In this document: positions 58,496-64,000 of the stretch, piece by piece
Layout of the letters: each line of letters opens with the position of its first letter
Numbering within the stretch: position 1 is the stretch's first letter
From: Streptomyces echinatus
GTDB lineage: Bacteria > Actinomycetota > Actinomycetes > Streptomycetales > Streptomycetaceae
Length of the DNA stretch: 64,000 bases
Assembly: GCF_014203595.1 (NCBI RefSeq)
Contig: NZ_JACHJK010000013.1
Location: 62,001 to 126,000 of the forward strand
Reading direction: 5' to 3'
The notes under the pieces: generated by a model
The model's input: the letters and a program-made list of their open reading frames with translations, nothing else
The model's database searches: none
What the model was told of the DNA's origin: nothing
Translations under genes and position numbers: made by a program

Positions 58496-60745
58496 TCAGA
58501 AGGTGGTCATCGGCCGGACCGCATGGGCCAGGTCGAGCAGCCGGCCGTGCTCCCCGGCGGTGCGGGCCTGCGCGGCCAGCTGCCGGAAGGAGTGCTCAAG
58601 ACGGGTGCGCAGGCTGTCCTCGTCGCCGGGTCCGAGCAGGTCACCGGCCGGGAAGTCCGGCCCCCAGCCCTGCGGCGGCCGGCTGTGCAGGGCGTTGTCG
58701 CGCACCTCGGCGACCAGCCGGGCCCGGGACTCGCCGTCCGCCGCGCCGCCGTCCAGGCGCAGTTCGGGCAGCCGCCGGGCCGCGTCCCGCAGGCCGGCCG
58801 GGGTGGGCGGGCCGCCGTGCAGGACACCGGCACGGATGCGTACGGCCGCGACGCGGGCGGCGTCGTGGTGCCGGGAGGTGGCGGGGACCTCGTCGAGGAC
58901 GTGGACGGCGGCATCCCGGTCGCCGCGGGCCAGGTGGCCGCGGGCCAGGCCGAAGGCGGCGGCGGTGTGCGCGGAGTCCCGTCGCCAGACGGCCTCGTAG
59001 TACCGCATGGCCCGGCCCGGGCGGGTGCCGTCGGTGTGTTCGGCGCAGTAGCCGAGGGCCAGTTTGGGCACGTACTCGCCGGGCAGGGCCTGGTGGACGG
59101 CGTCGAAGCGGGCGCCGGCCAGGTCCACCTCGCCCTTGCTGAGGTGCAGCACGCCGCGGTGCCAGGCGATGCGCCAGTCGTGGGCGGCGGCGCGTTCGCC
59201 GAGCTGGGTCTCGGCCTCGGCGAGCCAGCTCTGCGCCGCCTGCCGCTCGCCCTTCCTGAGGTAGGCGCGGCACAGCCACAGCGCGGTCTCGGGGGTGCCG
59301 AGGCGGGACTCGCGGGGCCACTGGCGGGCGACCCGGTCGGGGGCGTCGGGCGGGAAGGAGTCCAGCAGCAGGGCGGCGCCGTCGTCGGGGTCCGGGACCG
59401 GCTCGGGCAGGGCGCCGGCCACCTCGGCGGCGGCGGGCGGGGAGACGTCGAGACCGGGGGGCCGCCCGCCCAGGCGGCCGGTCCAGTGGTCCAGGGCGGG
59501 GATCGCGCCGAGGCCCGCGTCGAGGCGGGCGCCGGACGGACGGAACCGGGTGGAGGCCTCCGGCAGCTGCTCGCCGAACTGCAGCGAGCGGAACTCCCTC
59601 AGCACCTCCCAGAGCTGGCGGGACATCTCGGCGGCCGAGCGGAAGCGGGCCCGGGGTTCGGCGTGGGTGGCACGGGCCACGATGCGGCGGAAGGAGTCGG
59701 GGGCGAGGCCGCGGGCGGGTTCGGTGCCGCGGGCCAGGGCCTGGAGGGTCATGCCGACGGTGTAGAGGTCGCTGTCGACGTGCCAGCCGCGCTGCTCGAT
59801 CTCGTCCTTGGGCGGGGCGAAGCCGGGCGTGTAGACGTAGGCGGAGGTGCGGTCGCCGGCGGCGCGGACGGCGCCGAGGTCGATGACCTTGACGGCCCGG
59901 CCGAAGTGGATGACGTTGGACGGCTTCATGTCGCAGTAGAGCAGGCCGCGTTCGTGCATGTACTGCAGGGCGCCGAGGATCTTGCAGCCGTAGGTGAGGA
60001 CGTGGTCGAGGCGGGGGCGGCCGTGGAAGATCCGTTCGACGTCGTCGGCGTCGAAGAGCTGTTGCAGGGAGCGTCCGCCGATGTAGTCCATGACCAGGTA
60101 ACCGGCGGCGGCGCGGCCCGGCGCGCGGTGTTCGGCGTAGGTGATGATGCGGACGATGTCGGGGTGGTGCAGGTCGGTGAGGGAGCGGCGCTCCTCCACG
60201 GCGGTGCGGCGGGCGAGCGCGTCGTTGACGTTGATCTGGCCCTTGAGGACGACCCGGTGGCCGTCGGCGCGGGTGTCCTCGGCGAGGTGTATCCAGCCGA
60301 GGCCGCCGTGGGCGAGGCAGCCGAGCACCTTGTAGTGGTCCGCGACGACCTCGCCGGTGACGAGTTGGGGCATCAGCGAGTAGGGGGTGCCGCAGCGGGG
60401 GCAGCGGCCGGTGGCGCGGGCGGGCTGGCCGCCGTAGCCGACGCCGATGGTCATGCTGCAGCCGTCGGCGCCGCAGCGGCGGCCGCCGGTGAGCAGGCGG
60501 GGATCCTCGACGAGCACGTCGTCGGGGACGGGGACCTCGGGCAGCACGACCAGTCCGTGCTGGTCGAGTTCGCCGACTCCGGCGACGGCGTGCACGGCCG
60601 CCGGGCCGGGGGGCTCCTCGGCGGTGCCGGCCGGGGGCCCGGCCGGCGGTTCGGTGCGCGGCTCGGCGTGCCGGTGGCCGCAGGTGTCGCAGTAGCCGGT
60701 GCGCATGATGCGGCCCGCGCAGCCGGGCCGGACGCACGAGGTCAT
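58496..60745 (-). CDS. PknG-like serine/threonine protein kinase
   Basis: A 749-residue kinase, nearly the length of mycobacterial PknG. N-terminal zinc-binding parts CVRPGCAGR with YCDTCGHR, and CGADGCSM with CPRCGTPYS (rubredoxin-like); kinase domain from about 135 with LAHGGLGWIHLAED (Gly loop), VVLKG (Lys), GLLYCDMKPSNVI (catalytic loop) and VIDLGAV (metal site, DLG as in PknG). A TPR region makes up the last 270 residues (WLCRAYLRKGERQAAQSWLAEAE...). The ATG overlaps the peptidase stop (ATGA). In mycobacteria PknG controls 2-oxoglutarate metabolism through GarA/OdhI; the same target here is inference. Confidence 0.93.
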   Translation of the reverse strand: MTSCVRPGCAGRIMRTGYCDTCGHRHAEPRTEPPAGPPAGTAEEPPGPAAVHAVAGVGELDQHGLVVLPEVPVPDDVLVEDPRLLTGGRRCGADGCSMTIGVGYGGQPARATGRCPRCGTPYSLMPQLVTGEVVADHYKVLGCLAHGGLGWIHLAEDTRADGHRVVLKGQINVNDALARRTAVEERRSLTDLHHPDIVRIITYAEHRAPGRAAAGYLVMDYIGGRSLQQLFDADDVERIFHGRPRLDHVLTYGCKILGALQYMHERGLLYCDMKPSNVIHFGRAVKVIDLGAVRAAGDRTSAYVYTPGFAPPKDEIEQRGWHVDSDLYTVGMTLQALARGTEPARGLAPDSFRRIVARATHAEPRARFRSAAEMSRQLWEVLREFRSLQFGEQLPEASTRFRPSGARLDAGLGAIPALDHWTGRLGGRPPGLDVSPPAAAEVAGALPEPVPDPDDGAALLLDSFPPDAPDRVARQWPRESRLGTPETALWLCRAYLRKGERQAAQSWLAEAETQLGERAAAHDWRIAWHRGVLHLSKGEVDLAGARFDAVHQALPGEYVPKLALGYCAEHTDGTRPGRAMRYYEAVWRRDSAHTAAAFGLARGHLARGDRDAAVHVLDEVPATSRHHDAARVAAVRIRAGVLHGGPPTPAGLRDAARRLPELRLDGGAADGESRARLVAEVRDNALHSRPPQGWGPDFPAGDLLGPGDEDSLRTRLEHSFRQLAAQARTAGEHGRLLDLAHAVRPMTTF

Positions 60746-62430
60746 GACGCGCCCTCCTCTTCGTCCGCGGTGCCGGAGCAGAAGCCGACGAACCGCTCGA
60801 CGGCGGCCTCGGCCCGTTCGATGTCGCAGGGGGTGTGCCGCAGCAGCGACGCGGCTTCCTCGTAGAGCCGGTACGCGGCCATGACCCGGTCGCCCTGTGC
60901 GGCGGCCCGTTGCCGGCACAGCGGCCATTCCGCGCCGACCCGGCCGAGGAGTTCCTCGCGGCGGCGCAGCCGGGCGTCGAGCATGCCGATGGCCTCCTCC
61001 AGGCGCCGGCGGCGGCGGCCGACGGCGTCCTCGAAGGTGAACAGCGCGTCGGCGCGGCCGGGTGCGCGCTCCTGGTCGGGGGCGTGGGCCAGCCAGGCGC
61101 GCAGCATCTGGCTGCGCCGGACCCCGGCTTCGGCCCGGTCGAGCAGGGGCCGGGCGCCGGGGCGGGGCAGCACGCGATCCCGGCGGGCGTCGAGCGCCGG
61201 TCCCAGTTCCCCGGTGATCCGGTCGAGTTCGGCGCGCAGCCGGGCCCAGCGGTCGCGCAGCGGCCGGTGTACGAGGGTCTCCGCGGCCCGGGCGGCGCGC
61301 TCGCCCGGGTGCCGGAACGCCAGCAGCAGCCGGGCGCCCTGTCCGGCGAGCCGGTCCAGCAGGCCGAGCAGGGCGTCGGGGTCGGCCGCACGGTCGACGG
61401 CGACGAGCACGGCGGCGAGCGGGAGGCGCAGGGTGCCGAGCCGTTCGGGCCGGGGGTCGTCGCGGATGCCGAGGCGTTCGGCGATCCGGTCCATGACCTC
61501 CGCGGCCGTCAGCCCGTCGACGTCCAGGGCGAGGTCGTGGCCGCCCGCGGGGGGCACGGTCTCGGGCGGGTCGTGGCTGAAGGCGCTGGTGTTGCGGTGG
61601 GTGCGCAGCTCGCGGTCGGCGAGGGTGACGGCCCGCTGCAGGGTCCAGGCGCGGTCGCCGCGGGCGGGGACCACGGTGACGAGGACGGGCCAGCCCTCGC
61701 CGCGGAACCAGGAGGCGAGTTCGGTGGCGAAGGGGACGTCGAGCCGGCCGGCGGCGGCGCCGGTGCCGGTGCGCAGGCGGGGGTCGACGGCCTCGGCGCC
61801 GTCGGTCCAGGCGGCGACCTGGGGCAGGTGGCTGAGGATGGTCTCGGTGGGGCTCATGTAGCTGAAGGCGGAGCCCGGGCCCTCGTCGACGCTGAGGACG
61901 ATGCCGATGACCTGGTCGGTGGCGTGGTCGACGACACCGCCGCCGCTGAAGCCGGGGGCGGCGAGTTCGCCGGGGGTGGCCGGGCGCAGCTGCACCTGGC
62001 TGTCCCGGCCGCGGGCGGCGACCAGCGTGGCGCCGTGCCAGCGGCCGCCGTCGTCGCCGGCCGGGAAGCCGTACATGCTGACGGGGCCGTGCGGGGCGGC
62101 CAGCCGGTAGAGCCGGGTGGTGTGTTCGGCGGGCAGCGGTGCGGCCAGGCGCAGCAGGGCGAGGTCGCCGCCGCGGTCGCCGAGGTGCTCGCGCTGGGGC
62201 ACGTGCTCGTCGGGGCTGACGGTGGCGGCCACGGCGCCCAGGTCGGGAACGGCGACCAGGCGGACGGTGTAGGGGTGGCCCGGGCTGACGACATGGCCTG
62301 CGGTGAGCACCCGTTCGGGCGCGAGCAGTACGCCCGCGCCGAGGACCAGCCCGTCCGGCGTCTCGATGCGCGCGATCCAGGCCGGTGTCCGTAACCGCGC
62401 CGTTCCGACTCGCTCCCCCGTGCGCGTCAT
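60742..62430 (-). CDS. Trypsin-like peptidase with conflict-type C-terminal region
   Basis: A 562-residue soluble protein, first of the operon. The peptidase part (1-200): VLTAGHVVSPG (His), GGDLALLRLA (Asp), and PGFSGGGVVDHATDQVIGI (Ser). Residues 200-380 form a mixed domain (DVPFATELASWFRGEGWPVLVTVV, AAEVMDRIAERLGI, LAAVLVAVDRAADPDALLGLLDRLA), and the last 180 residues are helical and Arg-rich. Peptidase domains fused to such modules are seen in bacterial conflict or signalling systems. There is no signal peptide, so it should cut cytoplasmic substrates; its targets might include the kinase or VWA protein encoded with it. Confidence 0.85.
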   Translation of the reverse strand: MTRTGERVGTARLRTPAWIARIETPDGLVLGAGVLLAPERVLTAGHVVSPGHPYTVRLVAVPDLGAVAATVSPDEHVPQREHLGDRGGDLALLRLAAPLPAEHTTRLYRLAAPHGPVSMYGFPAGDDGGRWHGATLVAARGRDSQVQLRPATPGELAAPGFSGGGVVDHATDQVIGIVLSVDEGPGSAFSYMSPTETILSHLPQVAAWTDGAEAVDPRLRTGTGAAAGRLDVPFATELASWFRGEGWPVLVTVVPARGDRAWTLQRAVTLADRELRTHRNTSAFSHDPPETVPPAGGHDLALDVDGLTAAEVMDRIAERLGIRDDPRPERLGTLRLPLAAVLVAVDRAADPDALLGLLDRLAGQGARLLLAFRHPGERAARAAETLVHRPLRDRWARLRAELDRITGELGPALDARRDRVLPRPGARPLLDRAEAGVRRSQMLRAWLAHAPDQERAPGRADALFTFEDAVGRRRRRLEEAIGMLDARLRRREELLGRVGAEWPLCRQRAAAQGDRVMAAYRLYEEAASLLRHTPCDIERAEAAVERFVGFCSGTADEEEGAS

Positions 62431-62823
62431 GGTTGTGAGGTTACTCCGAGTACCGGTCCGGTACTACTGGTGTGCACGGGACTGTGACCGACCGAGGGGC
62501 CGTGGGCACAGAGGAACCCCGGCACGGGAAGCGACTCGGCGGCCGGCCGGGGTGAGCGGACGGCGGCACTCCGGCCCGAGAGGGAGCCACCGTGAGGGCC
62601 CGAGGGGCCGTGCCCGATGACGAGAGACCGGGCATGTCCGGCCGCCGCCTTCGCGTCCGCCGAGCGGTGAGAGGCGCCCCTGGCCGGCAGCCGTGCGGCC
62701 TGGCATCCGTGCGGTCCCGGGTCCGTGCCGGACGGTCACCGGCCGGTGTCCGGCGGCTTCCCGTCGGCGGCCGGCCGCTCCGGTCACGGGTGGACCGGCG
62801 TCATGTCATGGGCGGTGGTGGCG
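62431..62823. other. 393-base gap, promoter side of the PknG operon
   Basis: No convincing gene. It includes a 13-base palindrome TACCGGTCCGGTA at 62451-62463, 20 bases before the peptidase start, which may be an operator of the operon, and GC-rich stretches with no long-range repeats. Short open frames here lack a ribosome site or coding bias. Confidence 0.6.
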
Positions 62824-63468
62824 TCAGGTGTTCCGCAGGGCGGTGACCACCTGGGCGTCGCTGAGCTGCTCGAAGTCGTCGTACCACTGGCCCACCGCGG
62901 CGAAGGCGGCCGGGCGGTGCGGGCAGACGACCGTGTCGGCCTCCGTGGCGAGCGAGTCCAGGGAGTCCGGGGCGCCGACCGGTACGGCGAGGACGAGGCG
63001 GGCGGGTCCGCGGCGCCGGATGTGGCGCAGGGCGGCGCGGGCGGTGGCGCCGGTGGCCAGGCCGTCGTCGACCACGATCACCGTGCGGCCCTTCAGGTCC
63101 GGTGGCGGGCGGTCACCGCGGTAGCGCCGCTCGCGGCGGCGCAGTTCCTCCCGCTCGCGGTCCACGGCCGCGGCGAGGGAGTCCTCGGTGAGGCCGAGGT
63201 GGCCGAGGCTGTCGGCGTCGAAGAGCGGCGGATCGTCCGCGGCGAGCGCGCCGACGGCGAACTCCTGGTGGTGCGGGGCGCCGATCTTGCGGACGACGAG
63301 CACGTCGAGCGGGGCACCGAGGGCCCTGGCGACGGGCTCGGCGACGGCGACCCCACCGCGGGGCAGGGCGAGGACGAGGAGCGGGCCGGCGAGGTCGCCC
63401 CGCTCACGCAGGCCGCTCAGCAGTCCGGCGAGTGCCCGGCCGGCTTCGGCGCGGTCCCGGAAGCGCAT
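62824..63468 (-). CDS. Phosphoribosyltransferase-family protein
   Basis: A 214-residue protein from the ATG at 63468 (MRFRDRAEAGRAL), which has GGAAGGA eight bases before it; the frame is open to 63531 without a better start. The PRPP-binding motif is TVIVVDDGLATGATARAA (about 120-137), and LALPRGGVAVAEPVARALGAPLD forms the hood strand. It belongs to the branch with a DREREELRRRERRYRG helix, often of unknown substrate and found near stress genes in actinomycetes. Divergent from the deacetylase with a perfect palindrome between. Confidence 0.88.
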   Translation of the reverse strand: MRFRDRAEAGRALAGLLSGLRERGDLAGPLLVLALPRGGVAVAEPVARALGAPLDVLVVRKIGAPHHQEFAVGALAADDPPLFDADSLGHLGLTEDSLAAAVDREREELRRRERRYRGDRPPPDLKGRTVIVVDDGLATGATARAALRHIRRRGPARLVLAVPVGAPDSLDSLATEADTVVCPHRPAAFAAVGQWYDDFEQLSDAQVVTALRNT

Positions 63469-63551
63469 GGGTGGTCCTTCCGCCGGGGTGTCCGGGCCCC
63501 CTCCCTCCATGGTGCTCTCCCGCACGGCCACTCAGAGGGATTCGAACTGCC

Positions 63552-63576
63552 GGACTATACACGCGGTGTATAGTCC
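63552..63576. promoter_or_regulatory. Perfect 25-bp palindrome between divergent genes
   Basis: GGACTATACAC-GCG-GTGTATAGTCC, 11-bp arms, ending four bases before the deacetylase ATG. The TATAC/GTATA cores may include -10 boxes on both strands. It is a strong candidate operator for a TetR-, GntR- or PadR-type dimer that is not encoded in the window. Confidence 0.75.
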
Positions 63577-63580
63577 CCGC

Positions 63581-64000
63581 ATGCCTCCATTGACCGACAC
63601 GCTCCCGATGCCGCAGCACGCGCCCAGGAAGATGCGCGCAACGGCCCGAAGGTTGCGCGGCTGGGCCATCGCGTCCGCCGCGGCCTGCCTGACGCTCGCC
63701 CTCTCCGGCTGCGCCCAGGTCGACACGACGGCGCCGAGCACCGCGCGCGCCGAGGCGGCGCACGGGGCGCCGGCCCGGTTCGGCACCGTCGACTGCCGCG
63801 AGGCCAAGTGCATCGCGCTCACCTTCGACGCGGGGCCCAGCGAGAACTCGGCGCGCCTGCTCGACATCCTCAAGGAGAAGAGGGTCCCGGCGACGTTCTT
63901 CCTGCTCGGCAAGGGGCACATCGAGAAGTACCCGGAGCTGGTCAAGCGGATGGCGGCGGAGGGCCACGAGGTCGCCAGCCACACCTGGGACCACCAGATC
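63581..64000 (+). CDS. Polysaccharide deacetylase lipoprotein, N-terminal part
   Basis: The first 140 codons; the gene runs out of the window. A signal peptide ends in a lipobox (LTLALSGC), so the protein should be lipid-anchored. The NodB domain begins CIALTFDAGPSENSARLLDIL; the Asp of the motif is kept but the second position of the usual FDDGP is Ala. VPATFFLLGKG and EGHEVASHTWDHQI (metal-binding H-x3-H) are normal. It deacetylates cell-wall or chitin-type sugars. The ATG is only four bases after the 25-bp palindrome and lacks a ribosome site, so the start may be leaderless or further in (ATG at 63608 or 63632). Confidence 0.85.
   Translation, partial: MPPLTDTLPMPQHAPRKMRATARRLRGWAIASAAACLTLALSGCAQVDTTAPSTARAEAAHGAPARFGTVDCREAKCIALTFDAGPSENSARLLDILKEKRVPATFFLLGKGHIEKYPELVKRMAAEGHEVASHTWDHQI

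Noticed and set aside
62592..62846. Short open frame in the gap before the phosphoribosyltransferase gene
   Set aside because: No ribosome site, Arg/Gly-rich, and it overlaps the end of the gene on the other strand.

Overview
The window is chromosomal DNA of a high-GC actinomycete, almost certainly Streptomyces. Support: very strong G/C bias at third codon positions, many GTG starts, AGGAG-type ribosome sites, and families typical of the genus (RNase Sa-type ribonuclease, Streptomyces trypsin, large ATPase-LuxR regulator, AIM24, DUF5955-like protein, PknG-type kinase). I count 57 protein-coding genes; the first and last are cut by the window ends. I recognise no rRNA, tRNA, CRISPR array, transposase, integrase or replication origin.

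Layout. 1-4.5 kb: tail of an oxidoreductase, a P450, a two-component pair, a small membrane protein and a secreted guanyl RNase. 4.6-12.4 kb: AIM24 protein, then allantoicase and allantoinase divergent from an IclR regulator (AllR-like), a MobA-like nucleotidyltransferase and malate synthase. 12.4-26.9 kb: accessory genes (HipA-like kinase, two divergent IucA/IucC siderophore synthetases, VWA pair, HxlR regulator/AlaA aminotransferase, secreted propeller protease, phosphatase, thioesterase, NmrA-like/AraC pair). 27-42.4 kb: the purine block. On the minus strand are OHCU decarboxylase, HIU hydrolase, urate oxidase, a purine permease, an 8-oxoguanine deaminase-type amidohydrolase and a second permease. 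Beyond them lie a small regulator pair, hydroxypyruvate isomerase, tartronate semialdehyde reductase, catalase and glyoxylate carboligase. 42.6-52.2 kb: two acyl-CoA synthetases with a LuxR regulator, a LAL-type regulator with trypsin, an AlkZ-like protein. 52.3-62.4 kb: a two-gene membrane unit, then a five-gene overlapping operon: trypsin-like peptidase, PknG-like kinase, VWA protein, GlnX-like membrane protein and GlnH-like binding protein. 62.8-64 kb: phosphoribosyltransferase and the start of a polysaccharide deacetylase lipoprotein, separated by a perfect palindrome.

How it works together. The genes cover guanine/8-oxoguanine -> urate -> HIU -> OHCU -> allantoin -> allantoate -> ureidoglycolate + urea, then glyoxylate -> malate (AceB) or tartronate semialdehyde (Gcl) -> glycerate (GlxR), with catalase to remove H2O2 from urate oxidase. 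They are scattered over about 36 kb, but reading the promoters shows shared DNA sites. A 15-bp box (TTCC-N7-GGAA), usually in pairs exactly 21 bp apart, occurs at allR, aceB, hyi-glxR and gcl, and singly at the catalase gene. A second palindrome (TCAACA-N3-TGTTGA type) sits on or at the -35 of the urate oxidase operon, catalase, aceB and probably allB promoters. I regard this two-motif regulon as the most interesting signal in the window. Next are the PknG/GlnX/GlnH-like operon with its added protease and VWA proteins, and the shared 25-bp-spaced repeats before the LAL regulator and the trypsin gene.
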